Shown here one piece after another: positions 12,605-24,238 of a stretch of 64,000 bases of DNA. The position numbers and the translations under genes were made by a program. Within the stretch, counting starts at the first letter, position 1. Each line of letters begins with the position of its first letter. The notes beneath the pieces were generated by a model. That model searched no databases. It saw only the letters and a list, made by a program, of their open reading frames with translations, and had not been told where the DNA came from. The DNA comes from Lonicera japonica. Taxonomy: Eukaryota > Streptophyta > Magnoliopsida > Dipsacales > Caprifoliaceae. Location of the stretch: assembly GCA_021464415.1 (NCBI GenBank), contig CM038464.1:2232001-2296000 (forward strand). The letters run 5' to 3'.

Positions 12605-12742
12605 GGCCTGGGCTCAGTGGATGTAGTTGGGTCCATTGAGAGTGATGGAAATAGGTCGAGAGATTTCGGGACGATCCATAAAAGTATTTGGGATTGATTT
12701 TGGAGATTTGGGGCAATTTGGATAGATTTTGGATTAATTTGG

Positions 12743-13016
12743 AATTAACAGAAGGTTCGAGGGTGAATATGAGAATAACAGAAAGTTCTGGGGCAAATAT
12801 GGAAATAACAAAAAGTTCTGGGGTGAATATGAGAATAACAGAAGGTTTTGGGGTGAATATGGGAATAACAGAAAGTTCTGGGGTGAATATGGGAATAACA
12901 GAAAGTTCTGGGGTGAATATGGGAATAACAGAAAGTTCTGGGGTGAATATGAGAATAACAGAAGGTTTTGGGGTGAATATGGAATAACAGAAAGTTCTGG
13001 GGTGAATATGAGAATA
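12743..13016. repeat. 30-bp minisatellite in the Copia leader
   Basis: About nine tandem copies of a 30-bp unit (core GGGGTGAATATGAGAATAAC followed by AGAAAGTTCT) lie between the primer-binding site and gag. Because 30 is a multiple of 3, both strands show repetitive open frames, which I treat as by-products. A related 30-bp array lies in the leader of the remnant at 20820-21449. Confidence 0.9.
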
Positions 13017-13180
13017 ATAAGAAAAATTTGCTTACTTGGCAGTCAACGATGACATGGCCGGTCAAAGATGATGTGGCTGATACGTGGCAGATGACTGTGC
13101 TGGGTGATGACGTGGCAATTTTTTTTTTTTTTTTTTTTTAGAAGGCTTAGATGGAGAATAATTTTGAGTAGGATCACAAT

Positions 13181-13193
13181 CCCTCTGATACCA
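13181..13193 (-). other. Primer-binding site, tRNA-iMet type
   Basis: The minus strand reads TGGTATCAGAGGG immediately inside the 5' LTR, matching the 3' end complement of initiator methionine tRNA. Confidence 0.9.
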
Positions 13194-13452
13194 TGAAAGA
13201 CTTAGAGAGAGAGTGAGAGAAAATGAATGTTTGTATCTATTAATGTTGTGTATTACAATGGGAAATGGCATGTATATATATACAAGTAAAGAAGGAAACA
13301 AGAAGCCTTAAAATGAGGAAGAAAGGAGGATACAATAAGGGAAACATGGAGGAGGGAATAAAGGAAAAGAAGAGGAAAGAAGAATAATGCTAAGCTTTAA
13401 TAATTACAAAGAATAATGCTAATGATGTTGGAGAATATAATCATTTCTAACA
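13194..13452 (-). repeat. 5' LTR of the 5.15-kb Copia element
   Basis: 259 bp and nearly identical to 8302-8560. It is followed on the plus strand by the duplicated target GCCGG. Confidence 0.93.
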
Positions 13453-13901
13453 GCCGGCTTGCCGCCTCCTTTTCTTCCTCTATAATATTTGGGGGACTAT
13501 TTAGCTATTTGAATTTTGGGTTTTTGGATTTCATTTTGCCATAAATACACAAATTAGAAATTGTAGCATAAGGATGGAGGTATTGGGGGGATGGTGGAAA
13601 AATTTGAGGAATTGGAGAGAGATGGTGATGATGATGGTGGCCGGAGGTGACAATGGTGGAGAGGCGGTTTTGGGTTTCTTTCTTTGTCTCTTTCTTTTTT
13701 CTAATTTTTTTAATAAAAAATCTAATTAAATTTATTTAAAAAAAAAAAAAGAAATGACAAGAATTTCCCCTATTTCCATATAACTTAAAGGAAAGTGTAG
13801 AAGAATTAGGTCAAAATGACACTCACTAATAATTTAAGGGTTAAAATGATGCGTTTTTCAGTTTTGTGAGCAAAATGACACTAGCTCAATAATTTAAAGG
13901 C

Positions 13902-16150
13902 CATTAAAATTGTTTACTCTGTATAAAATTTATACTAAGTATAATCGAAAATTACTAACTTTTACACACACAAAAACCCAACCCAACCCAAACCACCCAA
14001 CTCAAACCAAACCACCCAACCATCCACCCCTCCCCCTCTCACAAAAAAGTTCTTAACGAAAGGCTAATCTAAAATGATATTCTTTCCATTTTTCTAATTA
14101 ATATATATATAGTGGATACAGGTATTAATATCTACAATGGAAGTCCAATGGCACCACCCATCTAAATATGTTTTTGACTATCTCCACTACATCACTTTCT
14201 GTCTCCCCTTTCCATATCATACATCAATGACTCAAAAATGAATGAATGAATGAATAATAATATATTACGTACATTAATTAATTTAAACTTCATTTCAATG
14301 TATCAAATTTCGATCTCAGTTGACATCATTAGTTGAAAACACACAAGTGAGTGTGAGAACCACTTCATATGCCCTTTGAGCTAGATATTTTCGATGAAAT
14401 TAAACTTTTGATCATCAAATATATATAATATCAAGTTGCAGCCTATGAGCCTAGTGGCCTATATATGTATATAATTATATATTACATTGTCACTCAAATT
14501 TAACTGCTTCTACGTAACGAAAAATTTGTAAAGAGAGATTGGGTTACTTAACTTATATATATATATATATGATCATATATTGATAATTGTATGCTGGATG
14601 ACGTACCAGGTTATATATAATATGCATGCTTAGGAATATATTTTATTTTACTTTTTCTTTAAAAAACTATCGTTAATTTGGACTTTTTTAGGTTATGCCG
14701 CCGTGGATTGGTAGAAGACGACTGAAATCAAATCTCATTAATTTTGATATAATTATGATATTCACATGCAAACAGTAACTCATTAAGAGGGCCACATGCA
14801 ACAATGTCTTATGCATGCCTTCTTTCTATTTTTTTTAATACAAATATATATAAGAGATAAATCTTACATGGCTTTTAACCACGTAGTTTATTACATTTAG
14901 TTCTCGAACTAAACTCTTTATGGATAAAATCGTGAATGTGAATATCTACTAAAGACTACAAATGGCCACTATGATAAGGATTGCACGTAATTGAACCCGC
15001 ACTTTGTATTTTAATTTAATACTAATAACATCATTCGTCTTCTTTAATGAACAGTATTATTTAATTTATATATATATATAGCCCATTTCGATGCATGGTT
15101 ATATATTAAAATCGTTTTACTCACAAAAAAAATAAAATAAATTATATTATGGATAAGTAATAAAATCCACACCCTTGACATTAGCTGGAAGCATTACTGT
15201 CAACTACTAATTAGTTAATACTATTATATTATGTTATATTATTTTTATATTCGAATGTACAGAAATATAATATAATATAATATAATATAAATAAATAAAA
15301 CGACAATAAGTAATTTTATTGGTAGTTAGAAATGAAACCATTTTTTGCATTGTCTGGTCAGGGGATTAGAATCGACGGAAGGTGATGGTTATGGATATGA
15401 ATTGAATGATATAGATAAATTAAAAAGAAACGAAACACGAAAACTGTTGAGAAGTTTCTAGCATTGCCATATCACTGGGTGGTAGGTAGGTTTACATCTC
15501 TTTCTATTAACATATATTAGCATTGGAGTGTATTTTATGATTAGATATCTAATAATTTTTTTATGTTAAAAATATCTAATAATATTTATATTTTTTTATG
15601 CTAAAAGTCATAAGTTTAAATATCTCCCCTCTTTTAGTAATATTTTAACCCCTTTTGATGCATATAATAAATATAAGATGAAAAGGTAATTATGTTCGTG
15701 CTGATTTATGTCTCCCTCTCCACTTGCTAGTATAGAGAACCAACGGATAAAAATTTACAAATGTTTTTACTCTCACAACTTTGATCATTTCAATGTCTTT
15801 TTTTTATTGCGAGATTAGTTAATTTTTATTTTTAATTGTAACTACAGAAGTATTATAATACACACACATATATATATATATATATACACACGTGTTAATT
15901 AGGTATATTAAACAATGTCCTTTGCTTGTCAATTGTAATAATAGTCTCTCTCCAATCCCACTAACAATCACTCTCAAACCATTGTCAACCACCTGGTCCA
16001 CTTCCCACCACCACCTGGGTCTCGATCGGTAACCTCATCAAAACTGTGGCAACTGGCATGGTTGCCACAAGTCCAATATAATAATAGTCAGTCATCCAAA
16101 AGTTTGATATTGTTAAAATTATATTTATTTATTCTTTTTAAGTTAGTTAA
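13902..16150. other. Gene-free AT-rich spacer
   Basis: Contains a CCCAAA-type C/A-rich tract (about 13978-14040), several short AT runs, a TATAA pentamer run near 15265-15295 and an AC/AT run near 15860-15895. No gene or RNA signature is recognised. Confidence 0.5.
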
Positions 16151-16497
16151 AAGGGTAAATTATATTAAATCTCTTGTAGTTAATCAGGTTTTTGGATTGC
16201 CCCCTTATATTTTTTCACCCAACATCATATCCCTTCCTACCGTAGCACTTTTTCATTTCAATCCAAATTATCAGACGCTGTTAGAAAATTAAAAGGAATT
16301 AAGTCCTGCTCTATCCATTAAAATTGATATCGTCCGTATTATCCTTTTTTTCCCACTTAATTTCCCCTATAAAATAATACTGTCCCTCTCAAATTCTCTC
16401 TTGTTTTTTGGTGGGTAGCACGTCATTTCAATTTTTTTTGTCTCTTTGTTCTCAAAGTACATCTTGCAAAAATCTCTTTTAAGTTGTGTGTGCAAGT

Positions 16498-17052
16498 TAT
16501 GGAATCTAGCATCAACATCCCATCTTCTCAAAGGGTAAGGTTTTGCCATTGTGGAGTTTGAGCACCTGTGAAGATGTCATGGACAACACAAAATCTAGGA
16601 AGACGATTTTTTGGATACCAAAATTATAGAGTAAGGCCATGTGAATTTTTTGATTGGATCGAATGGTTGATGGGGAAAAAAAACTGCAATAAAAAGACTT
16701 GGGGAGTTCTACACTGCAATACAAGAATTAAAAGGGGAAAAATGAACAACTTCAAATAGCGGATGTTGGATTGCAACAGAGAATGCATGAATTGAAGCAG
16801 CAAAATGAAGTGTGGGAGAATAAATACAAGACCACCTTGAAAATAATTCGAACATGTACTAATTGTATTAATAGCCAAAAAGATGTGGATTTTGCTATAA
16901 CTGGACATATATATGTCATCCTAAATTATCATGTGCAATGTAATCAAAGTAATTATACATGGATTGTGCTAAAATGCAAGTTATTAGCAACACCTGATTT
17001 CATTAACATTCATACCAAAGTTCAAAGTTACATAACATTCATAAATAACTAA
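16498..17052 (+). pseudogene. GRF-type zinc-finger protein, broken
   Basis: From 16538 the plus strand encodes a degraded GRF zinc finger: a CHCG start (FCHCGV), then a stop, then SWTTQNLGRRFFG, PCEFFDWIEWL and a short coiled-coil tail (QQRMHELKQQNEVWENKYK, 16768-16830). The order C-x-C-G, SWT...GRRFFG, CxFFDW matches plant GRF proteins. An in-frame stop follows CHCGV. The Cys expected after FFG is Tyr here (codon TAC), and another stop precedes the coiled coil. It faces the MULE transposase pseudogene. Small GRF proteins are common near plant Mutator-like elements, so it may be transposon cargo; that link is inferred. Confidence 0.7.
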
Positions 17053-17220
17053 TTACATTCACAAATAACTAGTATAGAGATGCATATAGCAACTACCAAG
17101 CTATACATGAAAATAGTATGTAGGCATGACAAAAATTACTACCAACAAAAACAGTTTGCATATATGCAACTGGAAAAAAAAGAGAGATTGCTAATATTTA
17201 AACAAGTACTAAAACACCCT

Positions 17221-20200
17221 AGTCACTAAAGTGCACTTCATTCACCAGTATGAGTTGCTGTTGTTGTACTTTTTGGTGGTGTACTATTTGAGCCTTGACT
17301 TGAGAAAATAATATTTCCAAATCTTGTTGGTACTTGCACAACATAACTAGTACTAGTGCATCCACTGCCACTTGTTGGATTAATTTTATATTAATACAAT
17401 TAGGGACCACACATGTATATAATTAATGTGTGTTATCATTTATAAGCCTAGACTCAAGTGATCTAAATTAAAGTTTTAAGTAGGCTTCGGGGTATATATT
17501 TGTCATGGAATTAATGTGTAGATACCTATGGGCAATTTCTAATTCTATGAGGGGCAGAATTAGAAATAGTGGAAGTTGGCAACCGCCAACCGCCACCAAC
17601 CGCCATATATATACTTTGGGTTATGGTCCCCAATCTCTCCCTAATTCATTTTTCTCATCCTCTCAAGAGAAAACTTAAGAACAAAGAGGAAAGTGATTGG
17701 AAGACGAACCCGATAAAATTTCATTCTGCATGTTGCATTGATCAATTTTTATCTATCAAGTCGGGTACATATTTCGTTTTCATTTATATTTACTCATGGT
17801 TTTGACATGGATAAATTAATTATGTTCTAACACCACTTTGTCCCTATGTTACAAGGTCAATGATACAAGTATACATGAAAAGGAAAAGTAAAAGTAAAAC
17901 AACAGTGTAACAAAAAATTAAGGAAAAATAAATAAAATGTAACTGACTTGCACCCCTTCCACCAGCTGCACCAACTCTAGCTTCCTCCACCAGCACCTCT
18001 AGCACCCCTATATCCACCCCTTCTTACAGCAGTACCTCTAGCCATCTACTTGCTCCCCTTCCTATAGCAGCCACATCACCCCTGTTTGCACCCCTTTCCA
18101 CGCCAACAGAACCACCATATTTCCTCCCTTACTTACAGCAACGCCAATGCCCCTGCAGTAGCAGTAGCACCCTACTTCCTTCCCTCACACCAGCAGCATC
18201 ATCTCTCTTTTACCCTTCCCACCAACATAAAATGTTATTTTTTAGGCATCACATGTCTTTTACTAGTTCATATATTGTGACCAATTTCACCACAATTCTT
18301 GCACCTCAAACTTTGGTGGGACCTCCTAACCTGATGGGAATTTTTAGGCTCATCCAAAGCCTTGTTCCTTAACTTCTTTGGCCTGCCAAGAGCTCTTCTC
18401 AATGGTGGTGGCACTAATTCATCATATGGGGTTTTCACCCATAAGGACTTATCAGGAATAGAATATATCATATGATTTTAAACTCCCCTCCAATTGTTAA
18501 TGGAGAAACACTCATGCACATAATCACTGATAACCTCATTATGTGTCACAATTGAAGCAACCCTATGAACACATGGGATAACTATCATGTCCCATTTCGT
18601 ACAACTACAAGTTTTGTTATTTATGTTCACTGTGTAAGTGATCAATTAATGATTGACCTCAAACTCTCCATTGAAAGCATAAAGAACTTCCGAAACCCTA
18701 ACTGCTACTTTTAAATCCTTTACCAATTTCTCAATTTTTGGACTTAAGACACCATCACAATTACCAATATGTTCTTTTTTTTTTTTGAACCTATTCATTA
18801 AGTATCTCCTTAACATCTCTAACATAGTAATTATAGGCTTATCTCTACTTTCTTTGATGTGTTGGTTTAAAACACTAACAACATATCATATTTGGACCTA
18901 GTAGAGAGACCTAGTCCACACATTTGGGTCTATTGCATAAAGCCATTCATGGGCCTTAGAGTTAACTTCCCTAATCAATTTCATATACTCTTCAACAATG
19001 TAAACAGAAGCTGCCCGCCAAAAGGCATCATTTAATTATTTTCTTTTGAGTTGTTCCAAAAAAACTTGGCATATAAATGCCTTACACAAAACTTGCTAAA
19101 ATAGTTCCATTTAGCAATCAATTTTTTTTGGGATTAAAAATAAAAAATAAAAAATTAACAGTAAACATTATATAAATATGATTAGTCCCAGGAATTAGCG
19201 TATTAAAGCACTCAACTAGTCCCTGAAAATCCACACAGTTAGTCTTATGTGAATTCAAAGTAGTTATACCATAAAAAAATTGTACCTTTTGTCTATCAGA
19301 GATAAAAGTCCATCCCATTTGTTCAGGTTTTCCAATAATGTCCATCAAATTCTCATAAACCACATCCAACTTACTTTACATTCAGCTTCAACCACTGCCA
19401 CAACCAAAGGAAAGATTTGATTGTTTCTATATTTTGCAATTGCATTTAATAATTAACCTCCAAAGGGCCCTTTCAAATGGCAGCCATCAAAACCAATGAT
19501 TGGCTTACATAATTCCATAAAACATCTTCTTTGTGCATCATACATCACAAATACTCTCTTAAATATAGGATTTGTTTCAAAGCTTTCTCTATTACCTTTA
19601 TAATAGCCACACTTCCGACATTTTATCTCCTAAGTGTAGCACAATCAATAATCCTACAACCTCAAATATTGTCCCTTAAAGTCTTCTTCTATTACCTCAA
19701 ATGCTTTCCTTTTTGCCCAATAGACTTGTGTTTCGAATACATTGACCATAATTGATTTCATAATACTGTTAACTTTCATGGAAAGATCATCCATTAGCTT
19801 GTCAAGTTATTGTTATGCCATCCAAGTTGAATTAGCACTCCTATTAGATTATGCCTTACCACAAGTGTGATGATCACCTTTCAAGCTTTTGATTTGAAAA
19901 ATGCTAGTATGATGAAATTCATAAGCATGTATTCTCCAGCCACCTCCAGCCTTACACACAGCAGTTACCATATCAATATAATTCATTTTGTATTAAAACT
20001 CATAACCTTTCTTGATTGAATGCCTAAGCACCTCTCTAAACACTTTCACATTTGCAAAGAGCATCCCTAATTTTATATCAAGATGTCTTTTCTCATCAAA
20101 CTCTGGGAACTTAATTTCAGTTTCATGATCATATTTCGAATTCCTAAGAACTTCATCATCTCTCATCTCATCCTAGGTAATATGTACCCTTTTTTCCTTT

Positions 20201-20570
20201 CCTTATTTCACTGCAAGAAGAACCCTTTGTTTTTGAACTTTCTCCTTCGCCAATCCCCTTTTCAGTATTAGGTACTCAAGTAATAGTTTCTTCCTCATTA
20301 TCAACTTCATTTAAACTATCTCCATCACAAACTAATCAAAATCATCACTAATACTATCACTGCCACTTAAATCCCATTCCAATTTACTACTTAGGTCATT
20401 TACTTTACCTTCTGTAGTACAACCTCCATCCACTTCAGGGACACTATCATCACTTACTAGTTCTATAATAAGGGCCATTCTCCACCATTATACGATCAAT
20501 GTATATGAATCTATCATTCGGTTCCATAGGGCACCCTTTATGATATTCAACATTTAATCAATTGTTCAAG
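17221..20570 (-). pseudogene. MULE (MURA-type) transposase, heavily degraded
   Basis: Minus-strand fragments in the correct order for a plant Mutator transposase: an acidic N-terminal region (about 20340-20480); IIGFDGCHLKGPFGG (19446-19502), the catalytic-core motif usually seen as LDGCFLKG; GWTFISDRQK (19290-19320); a SWIM finger with CSC...CVH (about 18565-18620) and DYVHECFSINNW (about 18490-18530); then PPPLRRALGRPKK (about 18370-18410) and a CCHC start CKNCGEIGHN (18270-18300); then a Gly-rich stretch and a C-terminal tail. Stops and frameshifts separate nearly every fragment. A solo LTR (17373-17832) interrupts the tail. It cannot encode a working transposase. Confidence 0.85.
17373..17832 (+). 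mobile_element. Solo LTR, probable Copia
   Basis: 460 bp starting TGTTGGATTAAT and ending TTCTAACA, flanked by a perfect 5-bp duplication CCACT (17368-17372 and 17833-17837). It contains a TATA-like CCATATATATAC near 17603. No internal retroviral sequence remains, so LTR-LTR recombination is the simplest explanation. It lies within the 3' part of the MULE transposase pseudogene and is therefore younger. Orientation is assigned from the TATA position. Confidence 0.85.
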
Positions 20571-20819
20571 AAATACACTTAATATTATACAATTAAAAAA
20601 GAAACAAAACTAATATTATGCAAGTAATCAAAGAATAAAATAATTCCTAATTTTGAAAAGTAGATCTAAAAAATATACATAGAAATATAGTGAGCCATGG
20701 GTGTGGCCGTCATCACCCATGATAATATGCAACGGGATTACTGCTTAACTATCTCAAAGGTTTGGGACCAATCTGTATAAAAACAGGAGTTTTTAGGACT
20801 AAACTGTAAAAAAAGAAAC

Positions 20820-20940
20820 TTTTTTTGGACCAAATTATAAATTACAGAAACTTATGGGGTCAAATTGTAAATTACATAAACTTATGGGGTCAAATTATAA
20901 ATTACCGAAACTTCTGGGGTCAAATTATAATGACTGTAAC
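20820..20940. repeat. 30-bp tandem repeat in a retrotransposon leader
   Basis: About four copies of a 30-bp unit (core GGGGTCAAATTATAAATTAC then AGAAACTTCT). The unit matches the array at 12743-13016 at about 20 of 30 positions and has the same orientation and the same location on the internal side of a primer-binding site. Confidence 0.8.
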
Positions 20941-21436
20941 TTCTGAGCTGATGCCGTTAGATTTGACAGTAACGAAGATAACGCCGTTAACTTTAACGAT
21001 AACAGCTGACACTATTAAAATTAACAGAAATGTGGCGGCGCGTGACGGTGCGTGTGAGTGGAAGACGATGGATTTCCAACCGCGCGTGAGAGATCCCCTG
21101 GGGCTGATTTTTTCGGCTACGTGATCATCATGTCAAGACGAAGAGATTGACATAAAAATTTTAGGGTTTCGACTTCTGTAATTGCAGATCTAAATAGTCG
21201 AAAAATTGCTAATTGTTGTAGCGTGTGGAAGCTCCAATTGGGATGATTCGAACGCCAGATTAATCGTTTTGTGGAGGAGAAGCTACTGGTCTAATTTGAT
21301 AGCGTTTGAAGGTCGATAGTGGATGAACGAAGCAATTAAAAATTACAAGTTGACGAGAATAAGGACGAGATGAAGACGGTTGTTTTTTTCTTTAACGACG
21401 AAATCGATCTCTATGAATCCTAAGAACGAGGATTAA

Positions 21437-21618
21437 CCCTCTAATACCAAGTCAAATATTATATAGGGAAAAAGAATTGTATTGATTTTGATAATATTAA
21501 CTGATACAGGAAAACCCTATTTATAGGGATATACAAAAGGGAAAAATGAAACTGATTAGAACTAAACAATCCTAATTTGTCTCCTACTCAACTAAGGAAA
21601 CATAATTATATTTTAACA
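21437..21618 (-). mobile_element. LTR and primer-binding site of a Copia-like remnant
   Basis: On the minus strand 21618-21450 reads as a 169-bp LTR starting TGTTAAAATATAATTATG, with a TATA box (CCTATAAATAGGG) near 21530. Next to it 21449-21437 reads TGGTATTAGAGGG, a one-mismatch tRNA-iMet primer-binding site. The leader continues to about 20820 with the 30-bp repeats, but no gag or pol follows and no partner LTR is in view. It is a truncated or non-autonomous element. Confidence 0.65.
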
Positions 21619-22209
21619 AAATCAACAACAAAGGTTCAATCAGTAAGTTATACATCTGGAAACAGTCAGATTAAAATAGATTCTTGTACACTAGAAAACA
21701 CTTTGAGAGAGGGAGGGATTTAAGCTAATTGAATTGGATACCAACTTGAGAAATTGATTTCTTTGTCCGGTTAGGAGAGTTAGTTGAGACTGCCAAGACT
21801 TCGGATCAAGTTACTAACAACAATTACATAATCTAAATGTGATTAGCTTGTAGACTGAATAAAAGTTGAAACTCATAAGGATCTAGGGAGTAATTGACAA
21901 GCAACAAGGTTTAGGCCCAGTGAAAATCCTTAAAATACCAAAAAGCAAAATTAAGATTGGGGATAAGAGGGTTAAAACAAAGAATTGCATTTATATAGGG
22001 CAGATTTTTGATGCTCCATAATATGATACAAAAACTAGTATGAAACTAAAATATTACTAAAAGTATGTGTAAGCATATCGATATGGAAAATCGTAGACTG
22101 CGTAACCAAACATCACTCTTTTGTAGACATTTTCATTCCAACTTTTGTATCATTATTTACATAATTATATCTCCTTGCAATTACATATATTTATATGACG
22201 TCTCTGGCT

Positions 22210-22506
22210 TTATTTGGTAATAACATTGGACGATGTAGTACTTTCATGAGTTTGGCTGGTTTGGCCACCCCCACGTGGGGGAGGCCCGGTTAGAACAAGA
22301 GTCCGCACTTTGAATCGATTCAGCCTTAGCTCTTCGGATACTTCAACTTGTTGGCATGTGCGAGGCGAGCCAATGCTCAAGCTCCTTTGCATGGTTCTAA
22401 CTTTGAGTTCATCCATTTTGGGTAACCCTTCACCAATTCTTTTGAACAAATCAAAAAATGCATGGTGAGCCTCAGGAAAGATTTTCTTGAATAACTCTCT
22501 GAAAGA
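22210..22506 (-). pseudogene. Unrecognised coding fragment
   Basis: An open frame of about 95 codons on the minus strand ends at TAA (22210). It has balanced composition, unlike the surrounding AT-rich DNA, and includes LFKRIGEGLPKMDELKVRTM and GPPPRGGGQTSQTHES. The frame stays open upstream of its first Met to about 22500. I do not recognise the family. It could be the last exon of a degraded gene or a transposon-captured fragment. Confidence 0.3.
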
Positions 22507-22870
22507 GATATGTCCTAGGACTATTCATATATTATGATTTGTACTTGGATATCTTATGCTTATTGTTATTAATAAAGTTTATTTCATTTTTACTTTATAT
22601 TCTCTTGTAAATAATATATATTAATACTAGTTCATCAAGTACGTGACTTGATTGTGGGATGCTAGTAATGTTATAATAATATTATTTAGATGTCCCTAAT
22701 CATGTGTCAATAACCTAGGATCACATTGATATAACGATTAGAGTATGGATCAGCTGATGACTATGTTCCACAAGTCATGGATATGGAGATATCAAGCTGA
22801 ACACACTAATGCTTGGTCATGAATCTGACTTAGTCACAAAATAGATTATGCACAAACTTTAATGGATTGG
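22505..22870. repeat. Possible LTR-retrotransposon-derived non-coding remnant
   Basis: Moderately complex non-coding sequence (from GATATGTCCTAGGACTATTC to CTTGGTCATGAATCTGAC) whose character resembles plant Copia LTR or leader DNA. I see no terminal repeats or primer site, so this is a weak call. Confidence 0.3.
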
Positions 22871-23226
22871 GTATGTACGAGCAAAACGATTTTTAACACG
22901 AACCCAGCATAACATTATACAACTTTAAGTTTAGGGTAAGCCCAAAACATAGAAACATAATCCTGGTTAGAATCATTACGTACAGTAGAAGTATACGCAG
23001 AAATGGCTACTATCAAAGAAATTGTCCTTAAAACCAAAATTCATTATTTTTCTATGCTCATACATGGTATGCCAAAAAATAATAATTTATTATTCACGAG
23101 GAGAAGTATTTATAAATGACTTCAACAGAGGCCATAATGTACTAAAACTCAATATATTACTTGCTTTCATAGAAATTGTGTTTAATTTTTTATTTTATTT
23201 TTTTGAAAAGAGGATAATAGCAAAAA

Positions 23227-24238
23227 TCAATTGCAAAGATCAACCGATAACAAATCAAAAATAAACGGAGGGGGAACAAACTCCCAAAGCTTCGAGCCAG
23301 AACTAGAACCAGCAGCCCTTGCTAAAGCGTGGGCAACTTGATTACCTGAACGTCTAAAAAAATTGAAATAACAGCCTGTTATATCATTAACTAAGCATTT
23401 GCAATCACTGATAACAACGCCTGCGTGAGAAGAGTCGATCCCGCTACTACGAATAGCTGAAATGGCCAACAATGTATCTGACTCCACGCAAACATTAGAA
23501 AAACTCCGTTCTTTTAACCAACTGAGAGCTTCTCGAATACAAAGCGCCTCTGCTATAAAGGGATCTTCACCAGCAGAAATCAAGCCGTTAGTAGTAAATA
23601 AAAAATAACCTTCGTGGTCTCTAACCACAAAACCATACCTCACAGTGCCTGAAATTAAAATAGCTGCATCCACATTAATTTTGACTGTTCCTTCAGGAGG
23701 TTTGACCCAAATAAAGCCCCCTTTATCTACCACACTCACTTCACCACTTACACTCATCGAAGCTTACGAACCCAACCACTCAGTCAATAAGAGATTTGCA
23801 CGGCGAACGACTGAAAATTCCGACAGACACTTCTTATTCCAAACAAGGTGGTTTCGACGGTGCCACACCGCCCAAAGCGTTATTGCTGCTACCTGGAGCA
23901 CTTCTATCGTCGACACCATGGTTAAAGAATTTCACCACTGGGCAAAATTAGAGGCTTCAGATCTGCAATCTCCAACTACTGACATGCGCCAGATCTTTCT
24001 CGCAAAGAGACATTCAATCAAGGCATGGAATGAGTCTTCCGGCGCCGATTGGCACAGAGGACACAAAATTGAAGCTTCAACCCGTTTCATGACCAAATTC
24101 ACTATGGAGGGGATGCAATCCGTGCCTAAACACCACAGAAAATTACGGATTTTTGGAGGAACATGTAACGCCTAAACTTTCTTCCAATCGATAGTTGTTT
24201 GAGTGAGGAATTGATTGTTCGCTTATGTGAATCGATAG
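23227..24238 (-). pseudogene. LINE ORF2 C-terminal part: zf-RVT and RNase H
   Basis: The minus strand from about 24180 reads VPPKIRNFLWC, then CPLCQSAPEDSFHALIEC, the zinc-binding region that follows plant LINE reverse transcriptases. From 23757 an open frame of 176 codons carries the plant RNase H-like domain (RVT_3): KINVDAAI, EALCIREALSWL, VESDTL and GNQVAHALARAA, closing with the stop at 23227. Stops interrupt the linker (for example TGA after QW near 23938). The upstream ORF2 part resumes at 34281, across the Copia insertion. Confidence 0.85.

Larger units (their letters stand above)
8302..13452 (-). mobile_element. Complete young Ty1/Copia retrotransposon
   Basis: A 5.15-kb element in minus orientation, bounded by 259-bp LTRs (8302-8560 and 13194-13452) with TG...CA ends. 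By eye the LTRs differ at 2 positions. The 5-bp duplication GCCGG lies at 8297-8301 and 13453-13457. A tRNA-iMet primer-binding site abuts the 5' LTR, a polypurine tract abuts the 3' LTR, and one long gag-pol frame lies between them. It sits inside the long-TIR element at 8021-13901. The nearly identical LTRs indicate a recent insertion. Confidence 0.95.
8021..13901. mobile_element. Long-TIR non-autonomous element, split by a Copia insertion
   Basis: 8021-8215 and the reverse complement of 13700-13901 align along about 190 bp. Shared landmarks include CTAGTGTCATTTTG (ATAGTGTCATTTTG on the left), ACTATTAGC/ATTATTAGT, an oligo-T tract and TTTAATTAGATTTTTT. They form long terminal inverted repeats. 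Without the Copia element at 8302-13452 the host element is about 730 bp. Its core has CT-rich sequence and no recognisable ORF. Long TIRs suggest a Mutator-like MITE. I could not define its own target duplication. Confidence 0.55.

Noticed and set aside
12688..13065. Repetitive open frames (NMGITESSGV-type and HIHPRTFCYS-type peptides)
   Set aside because: They follow from a 30-bp tandem repeat whose unit length is a multiple of three.
23645..24175. Plus-strand frame of 176 codons
   Set aside because: Antisense shadow of the LINE zf-RVT and RNase H region, which has recognisable motifs on the minus strand.
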